From positions 1-10,798 of the forward strand of contig SPBY01000054.1 in NCBI GenBank assembly GCA_004525825.1: DNA of 10,798 bases, in the 5' to 3' direction. The translations under genes and the position numbers were made by a program. Under the pieces are notes generated by a model. It had not been told where the DNA came from and searched no databases. It saw only the letters and a program-made list of their open reading frames with translations. This document shows positions 1 through 6,862 of this stretch, one piece after another (positions within the stretch are counted from its first letter, which is position 1; every line of letters begins with the position of its first letter). The DNA comes from Bacteroidia bacterium. GTDB taxonomy: Bacteria > Bacteroidota > Bacteroidia > Bacteroidales > GCA-2748055.

Positions 1-17
1 ACATGGAACATATATTC

Positions 18-78
18 TACTGCCATGTGCAGTATAGCACTCTGGTTTGAATGAATATACTGCCATTCAAGGTTGGAT
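18..78. repeat. Short repeat cluster, possible recombination-site remnant
   Basis: TACTGCCAT occurs twice in direct orientation, at 18-26 and 58-66. TACTGC (18-23) pairs with GCAGTA (29-34) across a 5-base loop, and TTGAATG (47-53) pairs with CATTCAA (64-70) across 10 bases. Immediately after comes GTTGGAT (72-78), which fits the GTTRRRY core of integron sites. Direct repeats beside a core site are known in attI1. However, the core is oriented opposite to what a standard intI-attI arrangement predicts, and a 7-base match is common by chance. This is a tentative call; the repeats themselves are directly visible. Confidence 0.3.
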
Positions 79-340
79 AAATCGATTCTTATAATTGGAA
101 GTCTGAACGGATCGTTTAGACAAATTGTTGAAAATATTCGGCATCCCACAGCTTCGCCACGTCACTCCCAAAAAGAATTCCCTGATTTTGAGAATGCAAT
201 GAAATTTACGAAGAATTGAAGTCAATATCAATTGCAATGTCTTTGCTCTATTTCAAATACTGAAAAAGTGCCAGAATGAAAGGTGATAAATGATAGCTCA
301 TCACATTAATAGAAGCAAACGGTTGAGACTTCTGGTATAA

Positions 341-357
341 CAGAAAATGATTTTCTG
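341..357. promoter_or_regulatory. Palindrome adjoining the integrase start codon
   Basis: CAGAAAA (341-347) and TTTTCTG (351-357) form a perfect 7-base inverted repeat around a 3-base spacer and end three bases before the ATG at 361. In RNA it would form a hairpin over the ribosome entry region; in DNA it could be an operator. A second pairing is possible: TTCTG at 330-334 can pair with CAGAA at 341-345, so the two hairpins exclude each other. It does not match the E. coli LexA box that controls several proteobacterial intI genes. A regulatory role is inference. Confidence 0.4.
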
Positions 358-360
358 AGC

Positions 361-1335
361 ATGCTGCGTTCGAAGTTTTTAGATCAAGTCAGGGAGGTAA
401 TACGCACCAATCATTTCAGTTATAGTACTGAAAAAACATATGTCGGTTGGATTTACAGGTTTATTGTCTTCCACAACAAAAGACATCCCGGGGAGATGGG
501 TGGAAAGGAGATAGCGAATTTCCTCACTCACCTTGCGGTGGAAAGAAAGGTTTCCGCTTCCACTCAAAACCAGGCATTAAATGCTCTTGCTTTTCTATAC
601 AAAAAGGTATTAAAGATTCCGCTGGACAAATTTGATTTTAAGCATGCCAGGATTGGGAAGCGATTACCTGTGGTGCTCAGCAGGGATGAAACATACAGGG
701 TAATTTCACACTTGCAGGGCGAATTTCAACTTATGGCATCCATCTTATATGGCGGTGGCTTGCGATTAACCGAGTGTTTAAATCTGCGTGTAAAAGATCT
801 GGATTTCGAGTTGAACGAGGTGGTTGTTCGGGGGGGTAAAGGAGACAACGATCGAAGAACCATCCTTCCGCGCCTGCTAATACCACAGTTAAACAGACAA
901 ATTGAGAAGGCAAGGCTCAGACTGGAAGAAAATATGCTGGTGAAAGGATTCTTAGGTGCTTCTATGCCAGAAGCATTGGAAAGAAAATATCCAACTGCTT
1001 CGAAAGAACTGGCCTGGCAATATATTTTTCCAGCCAGGAAACCGGCACTTGATCCTCGTTCAGGAATGTTGAAACAACACTATCGCCACGAAAGTTTTTT
1101 GCAGAAAGCCGTGAAGAATGCCGTCAGAGATTCACAGATAAGCAAAAATGTCTCCTGTCATACTTTCCGGCATTCATTTGCAACGCATCTTCTTGAGGAT
1201 GGTTATGATATTCGAACCGTCCAGGAGTTGCTGGGTCATCAAGATGTTCGAACCACGATGATTTACACCCATGTTCTCAACAGAAATAAATTTAATGTTC
1301 AAAGCCCGCTTGATACCTGGAGTTCTCAATCATAG
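361..1335 (+). CDS. Integron-type tyrosine recombinase IntI
   Basis: This is a site-specific recombinase of the IntI branch of the tyrosine recombinase family, which joins attC and attI sites to capture or move gene cassettes. Residues 1-90 form the SAM-like core-binding domain, with the IntI-like start LDQVREVIRTNHFSYSTEKTY. The catalytic set is complete: R135 (GGGLR), K160, H267 and R270 (HTFRHSFATH), H293 (LLGHQDV) and nucleophile Y302 (IYTHVLN). Residues about 195-225 (MPEALERKYP to WQYIFPA) correspond to the additional domain that separates IntI from XerC/XerD and is needed for folded attC recognition. At 324 residues it is the usual IntI length. The ATG at 361 is chosen because the conserved N-terminus begins there. 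Codons end in A or T more often than in the genes downstream, which suggests a different origin. No cassettes are seen, so whether it acts on an array beyond the left edge is unknown. A G7 tract lies at 830-836. Confidence 0.93.
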   Translation: MLRSKFLDQVREVIRTNHFSYSTEKTYVGWIYRFIVFHNKRHPGEMGGKEIANFLTHLAVERKVSASTQNQALNALAFLYKKVLKIPLDKFDFKHARIGKRLPVVLSRDETYRVISHLQGEFQLMASILYGGGLRLTECLNLRVKDLDFELNEVVVRGGKGDNDRRTILPRLLIPQLNRQIEKARLRLEENMLVKGFLGASMPEALERKYPTASKELAWQYIFPARKPALDPRSGMLKQHYRHESFLQKAVKNAVRDSQISKNVSCHTFRHSFATHLLEDGYDIRTVQELLGHQDVRTTMIYTHVLNRNKFNVQSPLDTWSSQS

Positions 1336-1452
1336 TGCCAAGGCTAATCCCTGCAGTGATATCGCATAAGCTTTTTTGGACCTGTGCTGAGATCGGAAGT
1401 GTTCGCTGCATTTTCCTTATCTTGCTTGTGCCTATAAACTATAAGAAATCCC

Positions 1453-2415
1453 ATGAAACTGCTTACCGAAGTTTCCCTGTCTGAATATCCTTTTTCACTG
1501 AATCACCATTCGCAGGTCCTTATGATGGGATCCTGCTTTACTGAAAACATTGGACGCTTGATCGAGAGGTACCTCTTCCCGGTCTGCATCAATCCATTTG
1601 GGGTGATTTACAATCCCCTCTCTGTAAAAAGGGGGCTGGAGGCCCTGATGCGTAAAAAGACTTATGTGACGGAAGACCTGGACCATTACAACGGCCTGTG
1701 GTTTTCCTTCGACCATTACACGGGATTCTCTGATGCTGACCAGGCCAAAACCCTGGAAAAAATCAACCACGCATTTCTGGAAGCCAAGGCGGTCTTGGAA
1801 AAGGCCGACATTCTGATCCTTACCTGGGGCACTTCCTGGGTCTATCGCTACAAACATACGGGCGAAGTGGTCTGTAACTGTCACAAGATCCCGGCCAAGG
1901 AGTTCATCCGAACCCGGCTGACCATCCGGGAGATCATTGCAGCCTATGAAAGCCTTCTCCCGGAACTGTTTGATTTCAACAAGCATCTGAAGATCCTCCA
2001 TACCGTCAGCCCTGTCAGACACTGGAAAGACGGGGCCCATGGGAACCAGCTCAGCAAAGCTGCCCTGCTGCTTGCTGGTGATGCACTACAACAAAAATTC
2101 CCCGAGCAGTTCTTCTATTTTCCTTCTTACGAAATTGTGATGGACGAACTGCGTGATTACCGCTTTTATGCCGAAGACATGCTCCATACCAGTGATCAGG
2201 CTACCCGGTATATATGGGAGAAGTTTCAGGGCGCCCTGATGGAAGCTAAATCCAGGGAGATTATCATTGAGGTGGAATCCTTGCGAAAGATGTTGGAGCA
2301 CCGTCCCCTGAACAAAGAAGGAGAGGCCGCCCAGGTAAGGCAAATCCTGATGCAGGAAAAGCTGGAAGTTGCCAAGAAAAAACATCCCGATTTGGACTGG
2401 GAAAAATTGTACTAA
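1453..2415 (+). CDS. GSCFA domain protein (SGNH-hydrolase-like)
   Basis: A 320-residue protein of the GSCFA family, common in Bacteroidota and some alphaproteobacteria and of uncertain biochemical role. The family motif lies at residues 26-29 (GSCF), followed by Thr30 instead of the Ala of the family name. Further conserved blocks are NPFGVIYNP (48-56), LTWGTSW (123-129), TVSPVRHWKDG (184-194) and the C-terminal DMLHTS (242-247). By analogy with SGNH hydrolases and acyltransferases, Ser27 would be the nucleophile and Asp242/His245 the acid and base; this assignment is inference. There is no signal peptide or membrane segment, so it is probably cytoplasmic. The C-terminus (about 255-320) is charged and helical. 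It follows the integrase by 117 bp, with a weak TATCTTG promoter-like box at 1418-1424, and is probably transcribed alone. Confidence 0.88.
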   Translation: MKLLTEVSLSEYPFSLNHHSQVLMMGSCFTENIGRLIERYLFPVCINPFGVIYNPLSVKRGLEALMRKKTYVTEDLDHYNGLWFSFDHYTGFSDADQAKTLEKINHAFLEAKAVLEKADILILTWGTSWVYRYKHTGEVVCNCHKIPAKEFIRTRLTIREIIAAYESLLPELFDFNKHLKILHTVSPVRHWKDGAHGNQLSKAALLLAGDALQQKFPEQFFYFPSYEIVMDELRDYRFYAEDMLHTSDQATRYIWEKFQGALMEAKSREIIIEVESLRKMLEHRPLNKEGEAAQVRQILMQEKLEVAKKKHPDLDWEKLY

Positions 2416-2451
2416 TTCAATCATTTAGGGTCATTAAGGATTTTTTTGTTT

Positions 2452-2479
2452 AACATTGTTGTATGTTTTATTGAACAAT
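2452..2479. promoter_or_regulatory. Paired small palindromes upstream of the TonB receptor
   Basis: The 108-bp gap before the receptor contains AACATTGTT (2452-2460) and ATTGAACAAT (2470-2479), two small palindromes whose outer arms ATTGTT (2455-2460) and AACAAT (2474-2479) also pair with each other. A TATGTTTT sequence at 2462-2469 between them matches seven of the eight positions of the Bacteroidota -7 pattern TAnnTTTG with its ambiguous sites counted as matches, but no well-spaced TTTG was found upstream. The layout would suit an operator over a promoter; AT-rich chance pairing is the alternative. Confidence 0.25.
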
Positions 2480-2523
2480 AATTAAATGTCTGCGTTGTAA
2501 GCATTGTGAATAAGCCAAATGCA

Positions 2524-4941
2524 ATGAAGACAAAGAATATACCTGCACTGATCATCATCCTGTTCCTGAGCCAGACAGTCCTCCATGCACAACAAGGTGT
2601 CATTCAGGGCAGGGTGTACAACGTCAACAACAATGCCCCGGTGGAGTTTGCCTCCATTGCCATTTACGGCACTTCCGTCGGATCCATCAGCGACCTGGAT
2701 GGCAACTTTGTTTTCACCGGCCTGGAACCTGGTTATGTGGAACTGCGAGTCTCGTCTGTGGGATTTGAGAGCTATGTTTCGGAAGCGATCCAGGTGACCA
2801 ATGCCAAGAAAGTATTCCTTGATATTCCCCTGGTGGAAGCCAATGTGGAACTTGAAGAAGTGGTGGTCAAGGCCTCCACTTTCCGGAACATTGAGGAGAG
2901 TCCCGTTTCCCTCCAGCGAATCAGCATTGAGGAAATCGAGAAGAGTCCAGGGGGCAACCGCGATATCTCCAAAGTGATCCAGTCCTATCCGGGAGTGGCC
3001 TCCACACCTGCCCAGCGAAATGATGTGATTGTTCGGGGGGGCGGACCCAGCGAAAATACTTTCTACCTGGACGGGATCGAAATTCCCAACATCAACCATT
3101 TCGCCACCCAGGGAGCCTCCGGGGGACCAATCGGGATCATCAATGCCGATTTCCTAAGGGAGGTGAACCTCTATACAGGCGCCTTCCCGGCCAACAAAGG
3201 GAATGCCCTGAGTTCAGTCATCGAACTTTACCAGGTGGACGGGAACAAAGACAAACTGAATTTCAGAGGTTCGGTAGGAGCTTCCGACCTGGCGCTTACA
3301 CTGAACGGACCCATAGGGGAAAACACCACCTATGTTTTGTCTTACAGACGCTCCTATCTGCAATTCCTGTTCAAGTTGCTGGAACTTCCCTTTCTGCCCA
3401 AGTACAACGATTACCAGTTCAAGGTAAAGACCCGGCTCAATGAAAAAAATGAACTCTCCCTGGTCAGCATCGGCTCCTATGACAACAACAATCTGAACCT
3501 GGATGCCAACGAAACCGAAGACCAAAAGTTTATACTGGGCTACCTGCCGGAAAGTTTCCAGTGGAGCTATGCCATTGGGGCGGTGTGGAAGCATTATGGC
3601 GACCGGGGTTACGACACCTGGGTAGCCAGCCGGAATTACCTGCACAACGAGTCGCTCAAGTACAAGAACAATATCATGCAGGAGGATTTTCTTACACTGG
3701 ATTACAATTCGGATGAGATCGAAAATAAATTCAGGTACGAACATACTTCCCGCTATAAGGGTGGGTTGAAGGTGAATTATGGAGCCAATTTTGAATATGC
3801 AAAGTTCTATGCCAAAAATTTTAATAAGCTCTATGTGAACAGCCAGCCTATTACCCTGGACACTGAATCAGCCTTTGACCTGTTCAAGTGGGGCCTGTTC
3901 GGACAGGTAAGCAAGGAACTGTTGAAGGAAAGAATGGTGCTCTCCTTTGGACTGCGTACCGATGCCAACAACTATAACGAGCACATGCAGAACATGATCA
4001 ACCAGCTTTCTCCCAGGCTTTCAGCGTCCTACCAGCTCACCACGGGATGGTATCTGAATTTCAATATGGGCCGATTCTACCAGGAACCTGCCTATACCAC
4101 CATGGGATTTAAAAGTGAGGAAGGCATCATGGTCAACCAGCCGAACTTAAAGTACATCCGGTCGGACCATGTGGTGGCCGGACTGGAGTGGCTCCCGGAA
4201 AAAGAATCAAAAATCAGTCTGGAAGGATTCTACAAAAAATACAGCAACTACCCTTTCTCCCTGGTCGATTCCATCTCCCTGGCCAGCAAGGGAGCTGATT
4301 ATAGCCTCTATGGTGCCGAGCCTGTGGAATCCGTTGCCAAGGGACGTGCCTTCGGGGCCGAATTCCTCTACCGCAACCGGGACCTCTTTGGGAGCAACCT
4401 AACCATCTCCTATACCCTGGTGCGCAGCGAGACCCTGCCCAGGAAAGAATCGCTCACCGATCTGGGATGGATCCCCACCACCTGGGACAATGTCCATCTT
4501 CTGAATATTTACGGCTTCAGGGAATTCAAAGGCAACTGGCGGCTTGGTTTCAAATGGCGTTTTGTGGGGGGGCAGCCCTACACTCCCTTTGATGTATATA
4601 CCACTTCGCTGGTGGATTACTGGGATGTTACAGGATTTCCTGCTCCGGATTACAACCAATACAACCAGGAGCGCTACAAGCCTTTTCACCAGCTTGATCT
4701 TCGGGTCGACAAAGAGTGGTATTTGTCACGGATAACCATTAATTTGTATGTCGATATTCAGAATGTATACAACTATAAGACCACTACCAACACCTTCCTG
4801 GTACAGGAGCTGGACGCCAACGGGGATCCCATCATTGTGAATCCCGGCGATCCTGCAGAATTGCAGCGCTACAGCATGAAGGAGCTGCAATCGACGGGAG
4901 GTACCGTGCTGCCAACTATAGGAGTAATCATTGAGTTTTAA
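2524..4941 (+). CDS. TonB-dependent outer-membrane receptor
   Basis: An outer-membrane, energy-coupled uptake receptor of 805 residues. The chosen start is ATG 2524, because it gives a clean signal peptide (residues 1-22, MKTKNIPALI to VLHA); an in-frame GTG at 2506 would add six unneeded residues. Residues about 25-110 form a carboxypeptidase-regulatory-like beta-sandwich (GVIQGRVYN, SDLDGNFVFTGLEPG, ELEEVVVKAS), typical of Bacteroidota receptors. The plug spans about 120-235, with DVIVRGGGPSENTFYLDGIE as its conserved core. The rest is beta-barrel with alternating aromatic strands and ends in the expected C-terminal Phe (GVIIEF). No SusD-like partner is adjacent, and the protein is shorter than most SusC proteins, so iron complexes, vitamins or another small ligand are as likely as glycans; the substrate cannot be read from sequence. 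It is followed after 11 bp by a lipoprotein gene. G7 tracts lie at 3035-3041 and 4566-4572. Confidence 0.92.
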   Translation: MKTKNIPALIIILFLSQTVLHAQQGVIQGRVYNVNNNAPVEFASIAIYGTSVGSISDLDGNFVFTGLEPGYVELRVSSVGFESYVSEAIQVTNAKKVFLDIPLVEANVELEEVVVKASTFRNIEESPVSLQRISIEEIEKSPGGNRDISKVIQSYPGVASTPAQRNDVIVRGGGPSENTFYLDGIEIPNINHFATQGASGGPIGIINADFLREVNLYTGAFPANKGNALSSVIELYQVDGNKDKLNFRGSVGASDLALTLNGPIGENTTYVLSYRRSYLQFLFKLLELPFLPKYNDYQFKVKTRLNEKNELSLVSIGSYDNNNLNLDANETEDQKFILGYLPESFQWSYAIGAVWKHYGDRGYDTWVASRNYLHNESLKYKNNIMQEDFLTLDYNSDEIENKFRYEHTSRYKGGLKVNYGANFEYAKFYAKNFNKLYVNSQPITLDTESAFDLFKWGLFGQVSKELLKERMVLSFGLRTDANNYNEHMQNMINQLSPRLSASYQLTTGWYLNFNMGRFYQEPAYTTMGFKSEEGIMVNQPNLKYIRSDHVVAGLEWLPEKESKISLEGFYKKYSNYPFSLVDSISLASKGADYSLYGAEPVESVAKGRAFGAEFLYRNRDLFGSNLTISYTLVRSETLPRKESLTDLGWIPTTWDNVHLLNIYGFREFKGNWRLGFKWRFVGGQPYTPFDVYTTSLVDYWDVTGFPAPDYNQYNQERYKPFHQLDLRVDKEWYLSRITINLYVDIQNVYNYKTTTNTFLVQELDANGDPIIVNPGDPAELQRYSMKELQSTGGTVLPTIGVIIEF

Positions 4942-4952
4942 AATGTCAAGTC

Positions 4953-5693
4953 ATGAGGAAATTTTTTCTGCTCTTAGCTGTCATACTTGTGATCATCTCC
5001 TGCACCAACACAAAGATGCCTGTGGAAGAAAGCCCTGATCATATAAGTTCAAATCCTTCGGGCAAAGGAAGCCAACTGGAGATTGCCATGGTCCAAGGGG
5101 AGGGACACAACCATCCGCTGATGGCCATCTGGGTAGAGGATGATAAGGGGAACTATCTGCAAACACTCTATGTGGCAGAGTCCATAGGCAAAGGGATTTT
5201 CCAGCACGGAGATGCCTCCAGAGGATTCTGGAAACCCGGAGAGATCCAGCGACCCGCTGCAGTACCAAGATGGGCACATCAAAGGGGGATCAAATCCGAT
5301 AAAGGCCTCTATCTTCCCACCCCCACCAATCCTGTACCGGATGCCTATACAGGACCAACTCCTGCCCAAAGCTTTGTTCTCCATACCCGTCTGGATGAAC
5401 CGGGAATCAAGAAGTTCAGGGTGCTGTTTGAAATCAACCAGACCTGGGACTGGAACGAATTCTGGACCAACAACAAGTACCCGGACGATGAAGAATACAA
5501 AACTTCCTGTCAGCCTGCGCTGGTTTACTACACCAACATCGACATGGAGGATCCTAAGGAGAAATATGTGATGGAGGTCGTGGGCCGAAGCCACCATTCA
5601 GGTGCCAGCGGCGAGTTGTTCACCGACCTGGAGACCCTCACCACCGCCCTGCACATAGCCGAAGAGATTGTGGTTAGGATTAAAGCTCAGTAA
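4953..5693 (+). CDS. Lipoprotein, possibly DUF2271-like
   Basis: A 246-residue predicted lipoprotein. The signal sequence MRKFFLLLAVILVIISC ends in an IISC lipobox with Cys17 as the lipidation site. The body starts with a beta-rich segment containing HPLMAIWVEDDKGNYLQTLYV (54-74) and RPAAVPRWAHQRG (100-112). It continues with LHTRLDEPGIKKFRVLFEIN (143-162), a Trp-rich stretch (WDWNEFW, 165-171) and HHSGASGELF (214-223). The AxWVED-G-xxTLYV pattern resembles DUF2271 proteins, which occur with PepSY, flavin-transferase and iron-related genes; I hold this assignment loosely. The start lies 11 bp after the receptor stop, so the two are probably co-transcribed and the protein may assist the receptor at the envelope. 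Function otherwise unknown. Confidence 0.8.
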   Translation: MRKFFLLLAVILVIISCTNTKMPVEESPDHISSNPSGKGSQLEIAMVQGEGHNHPLMAIWVEDDKGNYLQTLYVAESIGKGIFQHGDASRGFWKPGEIQRPAAVPRWAHQRGIKSDKGLYLPTPTNPVPDAYTGPTPAQSFVLHTRLDEPGIKKFRVLFEINQTWDWNEFWTNNKYPDDEEYKTSCQPALVYYTNIDMEDPKEKYVMEVVGRSHHSGASGELFTDLETLTTALHIAEEIVVRIKAQ

Positions 5694-5771
5694 GCAATCC
5701 TCTATCGTTAGTGTATAACTGGAGACAGGACAGCTGGATTTTTTATCTTATATTCGGTCATTCGCAGAAGC

Positions 5772-5796
5772 AATTGTTAGCAGATCTGTAACAATT
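5772..5796. repeat. 25-bp bulged palindrome, candidate operator
   Basis: The left arm AATTGTTA (5772-5779) pairs perfectly with TAACAATT (5789-5796). Between them a G (5780) and the palindrome CAGATCTG (5781-5788) continue the symmetry. The whole element is therefore two 12-base arms with a single unpaired G. No T-run follows, so it is not a terminator. A dimeric regulator site is the simplest reading, but which regulator is unknown. Confidence 0.5.
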
Positions 5797-5908
5797 CTGA
5801 TTATCGTGCGTCTTGATATTACATCGCTTCCACCAAAGGAAGACGTTCATTGAAAATCAGGTGTACGCACTGTACGATTACGAACATAAACGTCTCAAAA
5901 GTGAACAC

Positions 5909-5939
5909 TTTGTTCTTTAGACAGATTTTAGTATATTGC
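5909..5939 (+). promoter_or_regulatory. Candidate Bacteroidota promoter for the ABC ATPase
   Basis: TTTG at 5909-5912 is followed after 19 bases by TATATTGC at 5932-5939. The Bacteroidota primary sigma factor consensus is TTTG, about 19-20 bases, then TAnnTTTG; the -33 element and spacing fit, and the -7 element matches in TAnnTT but not in its last two bases. Transcription would begin near 5945, leaving a leader of about 70 bases before the ATG at 6015. Confidence 0.4.
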
Positions 5940-6014
5940 TCTGCTCCTGTAAATTAAATGTTTTGGCATATCAATTGTTTTTAAGACTACCAACATTTCT
6001 AAAAAACCGCAATA

Positions 6015-6698
6015 ATGATTAAAACTGTTGACCTGGTAAAAGTTTTTCGCACCGATGAGGTCGAAACCACCGCACTGAATAATGTAAATATTGAAGTGAA
6101 AGACGGGGAATTTGTAGCCATTATGGGACCCTCGGGTTGTGGCAAATCCACCCTGCTAAATATTCTCGGACTCCTCGACAATCCTTCGGGTGGCTCCTAT
6201 GTCTTTCACGAGACTGAGGTAGCCAACCTGAAAGAGAAAGGAAGGACCAACCTGCGCAAGGGGAATATTGGTTTTGTATTCCAGAGTTTTAATCTGATTG
6301 ATGAGCTCACAGTCTATGAAAACATTGAACTGCCCCTGCTCTATCTCAAGATGAGTGGTTCTGAAAGGAAGAAGAAAGTGGATATTGTGATGGAACGTAT
6401 GAAGATCAGCCATCGCAAGAACCACTTTCCCCAGCAGCTATCGGGTGGACAGCAGCAGCGTGTAGCCATTGCCCGTGCAGTGGTAACAAACCCGAAGCTG
6501 ATTCTTGCGGATGAACCGACGGGTAACCTGGACTCAGCCAATGGCGGTGAGGTAATGGCTCTGCTTACAGAACTGAATGAAGAGGGTACCACCATCGTCA
6601 TGGTTACTCACTCGCCCAACGATGCTGAAAAGGCGCACAGGATCATTCAACTATTCGACGGTCACGTTGTCACAGAGAACATCCATAAAAAATTATAG
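6015..6698 (+). CDS. ABC transporter ATPase, MacB/LolD type
   Basis: A 227-residue ATP-binding subunit of the MacB/LolD/FtsE-like group, which powers permeases of the FtsX/MacB type in lipoprotein release, efflux or envelope signalling. All motifs are intact: Walker A GPSGCGKST (38-46), Q-loop Gln90 (FVFQSFNLI), signature LSGGQQQRV (142-150), Walker B LILADEP with Glu167, D-loop NLD (171-173) and switch His199 (VTHS). Features typical of this group are the start with a tyrosine-free DLVKVFRTDEVETTALNNV, and ADEPTGNLDS (165-174). It would sit at the inner-membrane cytoplasmic face. No permease gene lies within the window on either side: a 321-bp gap precedes it and two terminators follow, so it appears to be a single-gene unit whose membrane partner is encoded elsewhere. 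Confidence 0.94.
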   Translation: MIKTVDLVKVFRTDEVETTALNNVNIEVKDGEFVAIMGPSGCGKSTLLNILGLLDNPSGGSYVFHETEVANLKEKGRTNLRKGNIGFVFQSFNLIDELTVYENIELPLLYLKMSGSERKKKVDIVMERMKISHRKNHFPQQLSGGQQQRVAIARAVVTNPKLILADEPTGNLDSANGGEVMALLTELNEEGTTIVMVTHSPNDAEKAHRIIQLFDGHVVTENIHKKL

Positions 6699-6711
6699 CC
6701 ATTGTAGGTCC

Positions 6712-6734
6712 AACATGAGAAATCTCATGTTTTT
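6712..6734 (+). terminator. Hairpin terminator after the ABC ATPase
   Basis: AACATGAGA (6712-6720) and TCTCATGTT (6723-6731) are perfectly complementary. With the innermost pair open this gives an 8-bp stem and 4-base loop, followed by a run of T (6729-6734). It starts 14 bases after the ATPase stop codon, so it most likely ends that transcript. Confidence 0.7.
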
Positions 6735-6800
6735 ACTAAAATATTCCCTTCATATTTGTACCAACATTTAGGTTAACAATAGGGTTAGATTTAGGGCTTG

Positions 6801-6835
6801 AAAAGTTGTCCGCCAGGGCAGCTTTTCTTCTTTTT
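6801..6835 (+). terminator. Second terminator-like hairpin before the lipoprotein gene
   Basis: AAAAGTTGTCC (6801-6811) pairs with GGGCAGCTTTT (6816-6826) around the loop GCCA, using two G-U pairs. A T-rich stretch (to 6835) follows. It may back up the terminator at 6712-6734 and insulate the lipoprotein gene at 6896. The A-run on the left arm means it could also work on the opposite strand. Confidence 0.6.
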
Positions 6836-6854
6836 ATATAAAAAATATTTTGTC

Positions 6855-6862
6855 TATCTTCG
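6855..6862 (+). promoter_or_regulatory. Candidate -7 promoter box for the helical lipoprotein
   Basis: TATCTTCG differs from the Bacteroidota -7 consensus TAnnTTTG at one base and lies 33 bases before the ATG at 6896, just after a terminator, where a new promoter is expected. No clear TTTG is present at the -33 position, only a T-run. Confidence 0.35.

Larger units (their letters stand above)
1..360. other. AT-rich non-coding leader upstream of the integrase
   Basis: No convincing gene is present here on either strand. The DNA is visibly richer in A and T than the genes from 1453 onward. It contains short direct and inverted repeats at 18-78, a weak inverted repeat (GTGAT at 283-287 with ATCAC at 300-304) and a palindrome at 341-357 next to the integrase start. 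In an ordinary integron this side of intI carries the attI site and the cassettes. No complete attC (RYYYAAC followed by GTTRRRY around an imperfect palindrome) could be found by eye. The left edge may cut off more of this region. Confidence 0.6.
5694..6014. other. 321-bp intergenic region with inverted repeats
   Basis: No gene is supported here. Contents seen: a TATATTCG promoter-like box at 5749-5756, a strong bulged palindrome at 5772-5796, a 7-base inverted repeat AGACGTT (5841-5847) with AACGTCT (5889-5895) enclosing smaller pairings such as GTG/CAC at 5861-5870, and a better promoter candidate at 5909-5939. The size and structure suggest a regulated leader for the ABC ATPase gene. It could also hold an unrecognised small RNA, for which I see no specific evidence. 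Confidence 0.5.

Noticed and set aside
3..50. A 15-codon ATG-initiated frame at the left edge
   Set aside because: Too short, with no supporting start context or homology signal.
72..78. GTTGGAT as proof of an attC or attI site
   Set aside because: A single degenerate heptamer is expected by chance at this scale, its orientation is non-standard and no partner core lies at a suitable distance.
70..252. A 61-codon open stretch on the minus strand upstream of the integrase
   Set aside because: It has no start codon near its beginning, no domain I recognise and biased AT-rich composition; an open run of this length is plausible by chance.
1336..1452. Possible terminator or attI site downstream of the integrase
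   Set aside because: The T-run near 1372 has no good stem before it, and neither GTTRRRY nor RYYYAAC is present.
1495..2040. Long minus-strand open frame of 181 codons inside the GSCFA gene
   Set aside because: It lies wholly antisense to a gene with clear family motifs and encodes no recognisable protein; a shadow frame.
2506..2523. GTG start extending the receptor by six residues
   Set aside because: ATG 2524 begins a compact signal peptide with Lys residues directly before the hydrophobic core; the extension adds nothing.
2482..3099. Minus-strand open frame of 205 codons over the receptor N-terminus
   Set aside because: Antisense to the well-supported signal peptide, regulatory-like domain and plug of the TonB receptor.
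5861..5877. Repeated TGTACG motif as a regulator half-site
   Set aside because: The copies are short and directly repeated, with no further matching sites nearby.
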